Below the pieces are notes generated by a model, which did no database searches, was not told the origin of the DNA, and worked only from the letters and a program-made list of their open reading frames with translations. Made by a program: the position numbers and the translations under genes. Positions 17,457 to 26,173 of a stretch of DNA of 64,000 bases are shown in pieces. The stretch spans positions 496,001 through 560,000 of the forward strand of contig NZ_MVOL01000003.1 of assembly GCF_002018875.1 (NCBI RefSeq). Direction: 5' to 3'. The number at the start of each line of letters is the position of its first letter. The first letter of the stretch is position 1. Source of the stretch: Pseudomonas sp. MF4836. Its GTDB lineage: Bacteria > Pseudomonadota > Gammaproteobacteria > Pseudomonadales > Pseudomonadaceae.

Positions 17457-18266
17457 TTATTGCAGCACGAAATAATCGTAGCGCATCGACACGCTGACCT
17501 TGAGCGGCTCGGCCTGCTCGATGACCTGGGCCCGGCGTTCGGCGCTGGCGCGCCAGCCATGAGGGGTCATGGCCAGCAGGTTGGCACGGTCCTGGGGCTG
17601 GTCCAGGTTCAAGGTGAACTCCAGGGTTTCGCTGTGTTGCAGGCTCATGCCCTCGGGAACCAGGGCCAGGTGCTTGTCATCGGTGTACTCGCGCACTTCG
17701 TCGTATAGGCGTTCGCGCAGCTCCATCAGGTGGCCGCTGGTGGGGCCGACTTTCATCAGGCCGCCACCGGGGCTGAGCAGGCGCTTGGCTTCTTCCCAGT
17801 CCAGGGGGCTGAACACGCTGGCCAGAAACTGGCAGCTGGCGTCAGCCAGGGGAATGCGCGCCATGCTGGCGATCAACCAGGTCAGGTGCGGGTTGCGTCG
17901 ACAGGCGCGCTTGACCGCCTCGCGGGAGATATCCAGGGCATAACCATCGGCCTCGGGCAGGGCCTCGGCGATTTGCGCAGTGTAGTAACCCTCGCCACAA
18001 CCGATATCGACCCAGCGCTGGGGGGCGCGCTCGGCGGCCAGTTCCGCCAGGCGCCGGGCCACGGGGGCGTAATGTCCGGCGTTGAGGAAATCGCGGCGCG
18101 CTTCGACCATGGCCTGGTTGTCACCCGGGTCACGGCTGTTCTTGTGCTGCACCGGCAGCAGGTTGAGGTAACCCTGGCGCGCGCGGTCGAAACGGTGGCC
18201 GACCGGGCATGCCACGCCATTCTCGACGCTGCCCAGCGGTGCGCTGCAAATGGGACAGGCGAGCAT
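17457..18266 (-). CDS. rlmA: 23S rRNA (guanine745-N1)-methyltransferase RlmA
   Basis: The 269-residue enzyme methylates G745 of 23S rRNA. The N-terminal zinc ribbon (CPICSAPLGSVENGVACPVGH: CxxC and CxxxH) and HRFDRARQGYLNLL are diagnostic of the RlmA group. The class I methyltransferase core follows: motif I WVDIGCGEGYYTAQIAEALP, YALDISREAVKRA, then SVFSPLDWEE and LLSPGGGLMKVGPTSGHLMEL. The ATG at 18266 overlaps the dapE stop codon (TGATG), which implies translational coupling. A read-through frame upstream lies inside dapE and is not used. Confidence 0.95.
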   Translation of the reverse strand: MLACPICSAPLGSVENGVACPVGHRFDRARQGYLNLLPVQHKNSRDPGDNQAMVEARRDFLNAGHYAPVARRLAELAAERAPQRWVDIGCGEGYYTAQIAEALPEADGYALDISREAVKRACRRNPHLTWLIASMARIPLADASCQFLASVFSPLDWEEAKRLLSPGGGLMKVGPTSGHLMELRERLYDEVREYTDDKHLALVPEGMSLQHSETLEFTLNLDQPQDRANLLAMTPHGWRASAERRAQVIEQAEPLKVSVSMRYDYFVLQ

Positions 18267-19417
18267 CAGGCGAGCAACTTGATCAGGGTCTGGTAGTAGA
18301 TTTCGGTCAGCACGTCGAGGTCGCTGGCCAGGATCCGCTCGTTGACCTGGTGGATGGTGGCATTCACCGGGCCCAACTCGACCACTTGGGTGCCCATGGT
18401 CGCGATAAAGCGACCGTCGGAAGTACCGCCACTGGTGGACGCCTTGGTTTCGCGGCCGGTGATCTGCTTGATGCTCGCCGATACGGCGTCGAGCAGGGCG
18501 CCCGGCTCGGTGAGGAACGGTAGGCCCGACAGCGCCCATTCGACGTGCCAGTCCAGGCCATGTTTGTCGAGGATGGCGGCGACCCGTTGCTGCAGGGCTT
18601 CGACCGTCGACTCGGTGGAGAAACGGAAGTTGAACACCGCCACCAGGTCACCGGGGATCACGTTGGTCGCGCCGGTGCCGGAATTGAGGTTGGAGATCTG
18701 GAAGCTGGTCGGCGGGAAGAAGCTGTTGCCGTTGTCCCAGTGCTCGGCGGCCAGTTCGGCCAGGGCCGGGGCGGCAAGGTGGATCGGGTTCTTGGCCAGG
18801 TGCGGGTAGGCCACGTGGCCCTGCACGCCGCGCACGGTGAGCGTGGCGCCGAGGGAGCCGCGCCGGCCGTTCTTGACCACATCACCGACCAGGCTGGTGC
18901 TCGACGGCTCGCCGACGATGCACCAGTCCAGGCGCTCCTTGCGCGCGGCCAGGCGTTCGACCACAGCCTTGGTGCCGTGATGGGCCGGGCCTTCTTCGTC
19001 GCTGGTGATCAAGAACGCCACAGAGCCCTTGTGGTCCGGGTAGTCGCCGACGAAACGCTCGGCGGCTACCAGCATCGCCGCCAGGCTGCCTTTCATGTCG
19101 GCCGCGCCACGCCCGCAGAGCATGCCGTGTTCGTCGATCAGCGCCTGGAACGGGTCGTTCTGCCAGGCCTGGACCGGGCCGGTGGGCACCACGTCGGTGT
19201 GACCGGCAAAGCACAGGACCGGGCCGGGATGCTTGCCATGGGTGGCCCAGAAGTTATCCACATCCTCGATGCGCATCGGCTCGAGCGCAAAACCGGCATC
19301 ACCCAGGCGCTGCATCATCAGCTTCTGGCAGTCGGCATCGATCGGGGTCACCGACGGACGACGGATCAGGTCACAGGCGAGTTGCAGGGTCGGCGAAAGC
19401 TCGGCGGGGGCCGTCAT
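18266..19417 (-). CDS. dapE: Succinyl-diaminopimelate desuccinylase
   Basis: The 383-residue M20-family zinc metallohydrolase removes succinate from N-succinyl-L,L-diaminopimelate on the way to lysine and peptidoglycan. Metal and catalytic motifs are present: [43 protein letters not shown] and [10 protein letters not shown] near the C-terminus. The start at 19417 ([25 protein letters not shown]) has GGAG upstream. The gene is coupled to rlmA. DapC and DapD, the two preceding steps, are encoded 6-10 kb away in this window. Confidence 0.96.
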   Translation of the reverse strand: MTAPAELSPTLQLACDLIRRPSVTPIDADCQKLMMQRLGDAGFALEPMRIEDVDNFWATHGKHPGPVLCFAGHTDVVPTGPVQAWQNDPFQALIDEHGMLCGRGAADMKGSLAAMLVAAERFVGDYPDHKGSVAFLITSDEEGPAHHGTKAVVERLAARKERLDWCIVGEPSSTSLVGDVVKNGRRGSLGATLTVRGVQGHVAYPHLAKNPIHLAAPALAELAAEHWDNGNSFFPPTSFQISNLNSGTGATNVIPGDLVAVFNFRFSTESTVEALQQRVAAILDKHGLDWHVEWALSGLPFLTEPGALLDAVSASIKQITGRETKASTSGGTSDGRFIATMGTQVVELGPVNATIHQVNERILASDLDVLTEIYYQTLIKLLA

Positions 19418-19442
19418 GGGAAAACTCCGGTGCAAGGCGTTA

Positions 19443-19521
19443 TGTAGGGGCCGGTTTGCCGGCGGTGGCGGTTTATCAGGGACACCGCGTGGTTTTGATC
19501 GCTGGCAAGCCAGCTCCTACA
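19443..19521. repeat. REP-type inverted repeat upstream of dapE (TGTAGG family)
   Basis: TGTAGGGGCCGG... (19443-19464) and ...CCAGCTCCTACA (19500-19521) are inverted copies of a short palindromic Pseudomonas REP with mismatches. A second doublet of the same family lies at 53025-53111. Confidence 0.7.
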
Positions 19522-19561
19522 GGTAATGGGGGGCGCGCAAAATGGCGGATATCTTAAAGCA

Positions 19562-19586
19562 AAACGGCGGCCAGAGGCCGCCGTTT
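19562..19586 (-). terminator. Intrinsic terminator of the glucan synthase gene
   Basis: AAACGGCGGCC (19562-19572) and GGCCGCCGTTT (19576-19586) form an 11-bp perfect stem with an AGA loop. Read on the minus strand it is followed by TTTTGCTTTAAG. It lies just past the stop of the minus-strand gene. Confidence 0.8.
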
Positions 19587-19602
19587 AGTCGTTGCTGCGG
19601 AT

Positions 19603-22194
19603 TTAGACCGCCGGTGCCGCCTCTGTTTCCACTGCCGGTTTAGGCAGCGAAGACAGGAACGCCATGATCAGCGAGGCCAGATACGGCAGCGACTGCACCA
19701 GCAGCATGGTCACCCAGAAGCGCATGTCGTTGCTCGGCAGGCCCTGCACCAGGAAGATCCCCAGCGCCGCGCCCCACAGCAGGAGCATGATGAACACCTC
19801 TTCCCGAGCTTCCGAGATCGCCACCCAGAAGCCGTGGTTATCGGCATTCTTCGGAGTGCGGAAGAACGGAATGCTGCTGGTGAAGAAGCCGTACAGCACC
19901 GCCTTGGCGATGGTGTGGGACAACGCCAGGCCCGCCAGGGCCGCGCAGAACGCATCCTTGAGGTTGACCCCTACCGCGCGACGGTAGAGGAAAATGATCT
20001 TGCCGACCTTGAACACGAACAACGCCAAAGGCGGGATCGCGAAGATCAGCAGCGGCGGATCGACCCGTTGCGGCACGATGATCATCGCCGCCGACCACAG
20101 CAGGGCGCCGACGGTGAAGAAGATGTTCATGCCGTCCGCCACCCACGGCAACCAGCCCGCGAGGAAGTGGTAGCGCTGGCCACGGGTCAGCTCGGTGTCC
20201 TTGCCGCGCAACAGGCTCGCGGTGTGCCGCTTGATGATCTGAATCGCCCCATAGGCCCAGCGGAAACGCTGTTTCTTGAAGTCGATAAAGGTATCGGGCA
20301 TCAGGCCCTTGCCGTAGCTGGTGTGGTAATACGCGGCCGACAGGCCTTTTTCGAACACCCGCAGGCCCAGTTCGGCGTCTTCGCAGATGCACCAGTCGGC
20401 CCAGCCCAGCTCTTCGAGCACCGAGCGCCGGGTCATGGTCATGGTGCCGTGCTGGATGATCGCGTCACGGTCGTTGCGGGTGACCATGCCGATATGGAAG
20501 AAGCCCTTGTACTCGGCGTAGCAGAGCTTCTTGAAGGTGCTTTCGTTCTGGTCGCGATAATCCTGTGGCGACTGCACCACGGCGATTTTCGGGTCGGCGA
20601 AGTGCGGCACCATGTGCTTGAGCCAGTTCGGATCGACGCAGTAGTCGGAGTCGATCACCGCAATCACTTCGGCGTCCTTGGCGGTGTGCGGGATCAGGTA
20701 GTTCAGCGCACCGCCCTTGAAACCGGCCAGGGGCGCGACGTGGAAGAACTTGAAGCGCGGGCCCAGGGTCTCGCAGTAGGCTTGCACCGGCTCCCAGACC
20801 GCGGGGTCTTTGGTGTTGTTGTCGATGATCAGGACTTCGTAGTCCGGATAGTCGAGGGCGGCCAGGGCGTCGAGGGTCTGTTTGACCATCTCCGGCGGCT
20901 CGTTGTAGCAGGGCACGTGGATCGAGACCTTCGGCCGGTAGTCGGAATCGCCCACCACTGGCAGGAATTCACGTCGCCGCTTGTGGGTCCAGACCGCTTC
21001 GGCCAGTTCATGGGCCTCGGTCAGCAGCACGATAAACACCCCGAGGGCACCGAGGGCGAGCAGGAAGCCCACCGTCAGGCTGAACCAGGTGCTGTACTGC
21101 TGGCTGTAGTCGTAGCCGATCCACACCAGCACCGAACCGCAGAGGAAGGCGATAAAGGTCAGGAAGGTCCGACCGCGCTGGCGCAGTGCCGAGCCGTCGA
21201 TCATCAGCAGGGTCAGCGACAGCAGCGCCAGCACCACCGAGCCGATGGCAAGCACGCGCCATTGCGGAATGGCCACCACCGGGCCTTCAAAGTTGAATTT
21301 CTGCTGGCGCGCAGCGTTGAACACGCCCCAGTAGGCGCCCACCGAACCTTCGTCGCTGGCCTTCCACGGCTGGTCGAAGGCTTCGATCACGAAATAGTTG
21401 TAACCCTGGCGGTTGAGCTTGTTGACCAGGGTGCGCAGGTAGATCGCCTGATCCGCCGGGCTGGCATCAGCACCGCCACGCATGCGGCCGTTGCTCGGCC
21501 AGCCGACTTCGGACAGCAGCAGCGGCTTTTTCGGGAACATTTTTTTCAGGTCGCGGGCACGGTCGAGCACGAACTGGCCGGCCTGATCCACCGGCACGAA
21601 TTCCCAGTAGGGCAGGACGTGAGCGGCAATCAGGTCGACGTGCTTGGCCAGGCTCGGGTTCTCTTCCCAGACGTGCCATTGCTCGGAGGTGGTCACCGGG
21701 ACCTTCACAGCCGCGCGGACCCGATCCAGGATCACGCTCAGTTCTTCGGCGGTGATTTCCTTGCGGAAGATCGCCTCGTTACCCACCACCACCCGCACTA
21801 CGCTGCGCGAGCTGTTGGCCAGTTCGATGGCGCGGGTGATTTCCCGTTCGTTGCGCTCCTGGTCCGGGCTGATCCAGATCCCGAGGGTCACGCGCAGGCC
21901 GAACTCTTCAGCCAGCTTGGGGATGTCCTGCAGGGTGCCGTCGACCGAGTAGGTACGGATGTTGTCGGTCAGCTTGCTCATGATTTCCAGGTCGCGACGC
22001 ATTTCGTCGTCGGACGGGAACTGGTCTTTCTGTGGGAACTGGCCTTGCTGGAAAGGCGAGTAGGAAAAACCGGAGATCTGTTCAGGCCAGTTGGGGGCCG
22101 TGACCGGGCGATTGATCAGCGCCCAGAAACCGGTGAAGAGCGCAGCAATTGCCAGCACCACCACCAGATTGAGTCCAAATTTACGCGATGACAT
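19603..22194 (-). CDS. ndvB: NdvB-type beta-1,3-glucan synthase (GH17-GT2 fusion)
   Basis: The 863-residue membrane protein fuses a periplasmic glycoside hydrolase 17 domain to a membrane glycosyltransferase 2 domain. Residues about 12-31 form a signal anchor. GH17 catalytic residues are Glu140 (VVVGNEAIFR) and Glu229 (LLSEVGWPSNG). After two membrane helices comes GT2: HVPCYNEPPEMV, the DSDY metal motif at 515-518, CEDAELGLRVFEKG and QRFRW at 642-646, then several C-terminal helices. NdvB proteins make cyclic or branched beta-(1,3)-glucans of the periplasm, linked in P. aeruginosa to biofilm tolerance; the GH17 part acts as a transglycosylase. The ATG at 22194 begins MSSRKFGLNL; an upstream extension is unlikely. 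Confidence 0.88.
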   Translation of the reverse strand: MSSRKFGLNLVVVLAIAALFTGFWALINRPVTAPNWPEQISGFSYSPFQQGQFPQKDQFPSDDEMRRDLEIMSKLTDNIRTYSVDGTLQDIPKLAEEFGLRVTLGIWISPDQERNEREITRAIELANSSRSVVRVVVGNEAIFRKEITAEELSVILDRVRAAVKVPVTTSEQWHVWEENPSLAKHVDLIAAHVLPYWEFVPVDQAGQFVLDRARDLKKMFPKKPLLLSEVGWPSNGRMRGGADASPADQAIYLRTLVNKLNRQGYNYFVIEAFDQPWKASDEGSVGAYWGVFNAARQQKFNFEGPVVAIPQWRVLAIGSVVLALLSLTLLMIDGSALRQRGRTFLTFIAFLCGSVLVWIGYDYSQQYSTWFSLTVGFLLALGALGVFIVLLTEAHELAEAVWTHKRRREFLPVVGDSDYRPKVSIHVPCYNEPPEMVKQTLDALAALDYPDYEVLIIDNNTKDPAVWEPVQAYCETLGPRFKFFHVAPLAGFKGGALNYLIPHTAKDAEVIAVIDSDYCVDPNWLKHMVPHFADPKIAVVQSPQDYRDQNESTFKKLCYAEYKGFFHIGMVTRNDRDAIIQHGTMTMTRRSVLEELGWADWCICEDAELGLRVFEKGLSAAYYHTSYGKGLMPDTFIDFKKQRFRWAYGAIQIIKRHTASLLRGKDTELTRGQRYHFLAGWLPWVADGMNIFFTVGALLWSAAMIIVPQRVDPPLLIFAIPPLALFVFKVGKIIFLYRRAVGVNLKDAFCAALAGLALSHTIAKAVLYGFFTSSIPFFRTPKNADNHGFWVAISEAREEVFIMLLLWGAALGIFLVQGLPSNDMRFWVTMLLVQSLPYLASLIMAFLSSLPKPAVETEAAPAV

Positions 22195-22330
22195 AGCTAT
22201 TTCGGGTTCCAAAAGGTGTGGAACGAGGGAAGGGTTGGCAGGCGCCAAACGGTGGGCATCCTACACCGGCCCTCAATTGAGCGTACAGCGCACAAAGAAA
22301 AGCCAGACCTTGGGCACTGTATTTGCTCTT

Positions 22331-22371
22331 AAGTTCTTAACTTGTAGCTGGCAACTTAAAACTTGTCGCTG
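22331..22371. promoter_or_regulatory. Cluster of AACTT motifs in the ndvB/tcdA divergent region
   Basis: AAGTTCTTAACTT (22331-22343) is a perfect inverted repeat. Two direct repeats AACTTGT(A/C)GCTG lie at 22339-22350 and 22360-22371, exactly 21 bases apart, with another AACTT at 22353. This could be a binding site for a regulator of either gene. Confidence 0.4.
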
Positions 22372-22385
22372 CGAAGCCCTATAAT
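22356..22385 (+). promoter_or_regulatory. Candidate promoter of tcdA
   Basis: A perfect TATAAT (22380-22385) is preceded by TTAAAA (22356-22361) at 18 bases. The start would fall near 22392, about 20 bases before the tcdA ATG. Confidence 0.55.
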
Positions 22386-22411
22386 GCGCGCCGGTTTTTC
22401 AGGTAATGGTC

Positions 22412-23221
22412 ATGAGCACAGAAGATCCACGGTTTGCTGGCGTCGCCCGTTTATATGGCATCGAGGGCCTGGCACGCTTGCGCGCGGCCCATGTGGCGAT
22501 CGTCGGGGTGGGCGGGGTCGGCTCCTGGGCGGCCGAGGCCGTTGCCCGTTGCGGGGTGGGCGAAATTTCGCTGTTTGACCTGGACGACGTCTGCGTCAGC
22601 AACAGCAACCGCCAGTTGCATGCCCTGGACAGCACCGTGGGCAAACCCAAGGTCGAGGTCATGGCCGAGCGTTTGCGCGGGATCAACCCGTACTGCAACG
22701 TGCACCCGGTGGCGGATTTCGTCACCCGCGAGACCATGGCCGAGTACATCACCCCCAACATTGACTGCGTGATCGACTGCATCGACAGCGTGAACGCCAA
22801 GGCGGCGCTGATTGCCTGGTGCAAACGCCGCAAGATCCAGATCATCACCACCGGTGGCGCGGGCGGGCAGATCGACCCGACGCTGATCCAGGTCTGCGAC
22901 TTGAACCGCACCTTCAATGACCCGCTGGCCTCCAAAGTGCGCTCCACCTTGCGTCGGGACTACGGTTTTTCACGCACCGTGACCCGCCACTACAGCGTGC
23001 CCTGCGTGTTCTCCACCGAGCAGCTGCGCTACCCGAAGCCCGATGGCAGCATCTGCCTGCAGAAGAGCTTTGTCGGCGATGGGGTCAAGCTCGACTGCGC
23101 CGGTGGTTTCGGTGCGGTGATGATGGTCACCGCCACTTTCGGCATGGTCGCCGCCACCAAGGCTGTGGATAAGCTCGTTGCCGGCGTGCGCCGCCCCGCA
23201 GAGCGCGTCAAACCCGCGTAA
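22412..23221 (+). CDS. tcdA: tRNA threonylcarbamoyladenosine dehydratase TcdA
   Basis: The 269-residue E1-like enzyme uses ATP to cyclise t6A37 to ct6A in tRNA. It shows the ThiF/MoeB nucleotide site VAIVGVGGVGSWAAEAVARCG, the FDLDDVCVSNSNRQ segment, DCIDSVNAKAALI and the TTGGAGGQIDP loop. The ATG at 22412 is preferred over one at 22406 because AGG lies eight bases upstream of it. It faces csdE-csdA, whose E. coli counterparts sit beside tcdA (csdL) and feed it sulfur; the clustering is kept here although the orientation differs. Confidence 0.94.
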   Translation: MSTEDPRFAGVARLYGIEGLARLRAAHVAIVGVGGVGSWAAEAVARCGVGEISLFDLDDVCVSNSNRQLHALDSTVGKPKVEVMAERLRGINPYCNVHPVADFVTRETMAEYITPNIDCVIDCIDSVNAKAALIAWCKRRKIQIITTGGAGGQIDPTLIQVCDLNRTFNDPLASKVRSTLRRDYGFSRTVTRHYSVPCVFSTEQLRYPKPDGSICLQKSFVGDGVKLDCAGGFGAVMMVTATFGMVAATKAVDKLVAGVRRPAERVKPA

Positions 23222-23225
23222 CCCC

Positions 23226-23337
23226 GTAGCCGCCGCCAGGCTGCGCTGGCCTTCAATACCGCAACAAGTTGACCGCCCACAGGCACAGCCCCAGCCCACA
23301 GGCCATACCGGCCAGCGCAGCCTGCGGCAGCGGCTAC
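23226..23337. repeat. REP-type inverted doublet overlapping the csdE stop codon (GTAGCCGC family)
   Basis: GTAGCCGCCGCCAGGCTGCG... (23226-23251) and ...CGCAGCCTGCGGCAGCGGCTAC (23310-23337) are inverted copies. The second copy contains the csdE stop codon. The same element recurs, in the opposite arrangement, at 59835-59912. Confidence 0.75.
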
Positions 23338-23738
23338 AGGGCCAGTTCGCGCATGCGTTGCAGCACGGCGTTGAGGCCGTTGCTGCGGGAGGGGGAGAGC
23401 TGGCGCGACAGGCCCAGTTGGTTAAACCAGTCGGGCAGGTCCACCTCTTGCAGCTCCTGGGTCGACAAGCCATTGACCCGCGCCAGCAACAACGCGACCA
23501 ACCCGCGAATCAGGCGTGCGTCGCTGCTGGCGGCAAACTGCCAATGCCCTGCATGCACCGCGCCCAGCAACCAGACCTGGCTTTCACAGCCATGCACCCG
23601 GTTGGCCTCGACCTTGTCGACGTCGTCCAGGGCCGGCAGGCGATCACCCCATTGCATCAGCAGGCGCGCGCGCTGCTCCCAGCCGGTGGCCTGCTGAAAG
23701 GTCTGCAACGCCAGCAGCGCCTCGGCCGGCAGGCTCAT
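23334..23738 (-). CDS. csdE: SufE-family sulfur acceptor (CsdE)
   Basis: The 134-residue protein accepts persulfide sulfur from the cysteine desulfurase and stimulates it. The acceptor is Cys51 in KVEANRVHGCESQVWL, the SufE/CsdE signature; LIRGLVALLLARVNGLS follows. Its ATG overlaps the desulfurase stop codon by four bases (ATGA), so the two form a unit. The stop codon lies within a REP element, so the last residues or terminus may have been shaped by that insertion. CsdE rather than SufE is preferred from the pairing with CsdA and tcdA. Confidence 0.88.
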   Translation of the reverse strand: MSLPAEALLALQTFQQATGWEQRARLLMQWGDRLPALDDVDKVEANRVHGCESQVWLLGAVHAGHWQFAASSDARLIRGLVALLLARVNGLSTQELQEVDLPDWFNQLGLSRQLSPSRSNGLNAVLQRMRELAL

Positions 23739-24940
23739 CGCAACATCTCCAGCGCCTGGTCCAGGGCTTCGAAGAAGCGCTCCAGATCGGCGGAATCGTT
23801 ATACAGCGCCAGCGACACCCGGATCGCCCCCGCGAGGCCGAAGCTTTTGAGCAGGGGCATGGCGCAGTGATGCCCGGCGCGTACGGCGATGCCCTGTTCG
23901 GTGAGCAAGTGCGCCAGGTCGGCGTTATGCACGCCGTCGACCACAAAACTGGCAAGCGCCAATTGCGGTGCGCCCAGCAGGCGTATGCCTTTGCGCGCCT
24001 GCAGGCCGTGCAACAGGTAGTCGTGCAGCGCGGCTTCATGGGCGGCGACCGCGTCCTGGTCGAGGCCGGCCAGGTAGTCCAGGGTCGCGCCCAGGCCGAT
24101 CACGCTGGCGATGGGCGGTGTCCCGGCTTCATAACCCAGGGGCGCAGGGCGGAAGGTCGCGTGCTGGTACTCGGCGTCCTGCACCATTTCGCCACCGAAC
24201 TGCCAGTGACGCAGGCCTTGCAGCGCTTCGTTGCGCCCGTACAGCACCCCAAGGCCGTCCGGCCCATAGAGCTTATGGCTGGAAAAGACATAAAAGTCGC
24301 AGCCCAGCGCCTGCACGTCATGCCGACCATGGACCACGCCCTGGGCGCCATCGATCACGGTCAGCGCCTGCCGCGCCTTGGCCATGGCCAGCAATTGCGG
24401 CAGCGGCTGCCAGGCGCCGAGCACGTTCGACAGTTGGCTGACGGCCAGCAAACGGGTGCGCGGGCCGATCAACTGCGCGGCGGCTTCGAGATCGATCAGG
24501 CCGGCAGCGTCCAGGGGCAAGACCACCAGCTCCAGGCCGCGGCGTTGCGCCAGTTGCTGCCACGGCAGCAGGTTCGCGTGGTGCTCCAGGGCGCTGATGA
24601 CCAGCTCGTCGCCCGGGTTGAATTGGTGTTCCAGGCCGTAGGCCAGGAGGTTCAACGCAGAGGTCGCGCCGTGGGTGAAGACGATCTGCCCGCTGTCACC
24701 GGCATTGAGCCATTGCGCCACTTTGCTGCGGCTGTCCTCGAACGCCTGCGTCGCATGGGCGCCGGGCAGGTGCTGCGCGCGATGCACATTGGCTGCGCCA
24801 TTGGCGTAGTAATGGATCAGGGCGTCAATCAGGGCTTGGGGCTTTTGCGTGGTGGCGGCGTTGTCCAGGTAGGTCTGGTCTTGCCGTTGCAGGGCGGCGA
24901 TGGCCGGAAAGTCGGCGCGCCAGGGGGAGGGCACAAGCAT
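23735..24940 (-). CDS. csdA: Cysteine desulfurase CsdA (class II, SufS-like)
   Basis: The 401-residue PLP enzyme converts cysteine to alanine and enzyme-bound persulfide. It has the N-terminal YLDNAATTQKP, the VISALEHHANLLPW His block, the PLP lysine Lys223 in FSSHKLYGPDGLGVLYG, and the active Cys359 in AGHHCAMPLL, typical of class II (short loop) enzymes. It is translated just upstream of csdE with an overlap, and faces tcdA. It probably supplies sulfur for the TcdA-linked pathway or general Fe-S assembly. Confidence 0.93.
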   Translation of the reverse strand: MLVPSPWRADFPAIAALQRQDQTYLDNAATTQKPQALIDALIHYYANGAANVHRAQHLPGAHATQAFEDSRSKVAQWLNAGDSGQIVFTHGATSALNLLAYGLEHQFNPGDELVISALEHHANLLPWQQLAQRRGLELVVLPLDAAGLIDLEAAAQLIGPRTRLLAVSQLSNVLGAWQPLPQLLAMAKARQALTVIDGAQGVVHGRHDVQALGCDFYVFSSHKLYGPDGLGVLYGRNEALQGLRHWQFGGEMVQDAEYQHATFRPAPLGYEAGTPPIASVIGLGATLDYLAGLDQDAVAAHEAALHDYLLHGLQARKGIRLLGAPQLALASFVVDGVHNADLAHLLTEQGIAVRAGHHCAMPLLKSFGLAGAIRVSLALYNDSADLERFFEALDQALEMLR

Positions 24941-24965
24941 GGTGGTCGGGACTCGTATAAGCAGG

Positions 24966-24990
24966 CCGGGCGCTGATGATACGCGCCCGG
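24966..24990 (-). terminator. Hairpin between dapD and csdA
   Basis: CCGGGCGC (24966-24973) and GCGCCCGG (24983-24990) form an 8-bp stem. It follows dapD on the minus strand and precedes csdA; no strong T-run follows. The rest of the 165-base gap shows nothing else I can name. Confidence 0.4.
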
Positions 24991-25105
24991 ACGCTGCTGG
25001 TGCGAGTTGCTGCTTAGTCTCTGTACGACAACTGCCTGCGCTTCGATCATGCGGCGTTAAAAACAGGCGCGCCTGATCTTTGCTCGGCGAGTTTTGGTAC
25101 AGATC

Positions 25106-26140
25106 CTAGTTGTGAGCGTGCAGCGCTTCGTTCAGTTCGATGGCCGACTTGTGGGTTTTGCATTCCACGGCGCCGGTCTGCGAATTGCGACGGAACAACA
25201 GGTCCGGCTGGCCAGCCAGCTCGCGAGCCTTGAGCACCTTGACCAGTGCGTTGTTTTCATCGAGCAGCGCAACCTTGGTCCCGGCGGTGATGTACAGGCC
25301 CGATTCCACGGTATTGCGGTCGCCCAACGGGATACCGATACCGGCGTTGGCGCCGATCAGGCAGCCTTCGCCGACCTTGATCACGATGTTGCCGCCGCCC
25401 GACAGGGTGCCCATGGTCGAGCAACCGCCGCCCAGGTCCGAGCCCTTGCCGACGAATACGCCAGCCGAAACACGGCCTTCGATCATGCCCGGGCCTTCGG
25501 TGCCGGCGTTGAAGTTGACGAAACCTTCGTGCATCACGGTGGTGCCTTCGCCCACGTAGGCGCCCAGGCGGATACGCGCGCTGTCAGCGATACGCACGCC
25601 TGCCGGCACCACGTAGTCGGTCATTTTCGGGAACTTGTCCACCGAGAACACTTCCAGCAGGTCGCCACGCAGGCGGGCTTCCAGCTGACGCTCGGCCAGC
25701 TCGCTGATATCGATCGCGCCCTGGCTGGTCCAGGCCACGTTCGGCAGCTGCGGGAACACGCCCGCCAGGCTCAGGCCGTGGGGCTTGACCAGGCGATGGG
25801 ACAGCAGGTGCAGCTTGAGGTAGGCCTCGGGAGTGGAGGTCAGCGCGGCGTCTTCGGCCAGCAGGGTGGCGACCAGCGGCTTGTGGCTTTCGGCCAGGCG
25901 GGTCAGCAGGGCAGCCTGGGCGGCATCGACATTTTTCAGTGCGTCGGCCAGTTGCGAGGCCTGGGCCACGGTGAAGGTGATGGCCTGGTTGCCTTCGGTG
26001 TAACCCAGTACCGGGGCGATGGCCGCGATGATTTCGGCAGATGGGTTGAGCAGTGGCTGCGCGTAGAACACTTCCAGCCAGGCACCTTGGCGGTTCTGAG
26101 TGCCGACGCCGAAGCCCAGGCTGAACAGGGAATTGGACAT
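25106..26140 (-). CDS. dapD: 2,3,4,5-tetrahydropyridine-2,6-dicarboxylate N-succinyltransferase
   Basis: The 344-residue protein is of the long DapD type typical of Pseudomonas rather than the 274-residue E. coli type. It succinylates tetrahydrodipicolinate using succinyl-CoA. A unique N-terminal domain precedes a left-handed parallel beta-helix (GAYVGEGTTVMHEGFVNFNAGTEG, GRVSAGVFVGKGSDLGGGCSTMG, NIVIKVGEGCLIGANAGIGIPLG), which forms a trimer with active sites between subunits. GAGGTAAC lies before the ATG at 26140. The ArsC-like gene ends 33 bases upstream and is probably in the same transcript. Confidence 0.96.
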   Translation of the reverse strand: MSNSLFSLGFGVGTQNRQGAWLEVFYAQPLLNPSAEIIAAIAPVLGYTEGNQAITFTVAQASQLADALKNVDAAQAALLTRLAESHKPLVATLLAEDAALTSTPEAYLKLHLLSHRLVKPHGLSLAGVFPQLPNVAWTSQGAIDISELAERQLEARLRGDLLEVFSVDKFPKMTDYVVPAGVRIADSARIRLGAYVGEGTTVMHEGFVNFNAGTEGPGMIEGRVSAGVFVGKGSDLGGGCSTMGTLSGGGNIVIKVGEGCLIGANAGIGIPLGDRNTVESGLYITAGTKVALLDENNALVKVLKARELAGQPDLLFRRNSQTGAVECKTHKSAIELNEALHAHN

Positions 26141-26173
26141 GTTGTTACCTCTACAAAAAATGAATGGGCAGGC

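Noticed and set aside
19834..22191. Long plus-strand open frame across ndvB
   Set aside because: Antisense shadow of the glucan synthase gene.
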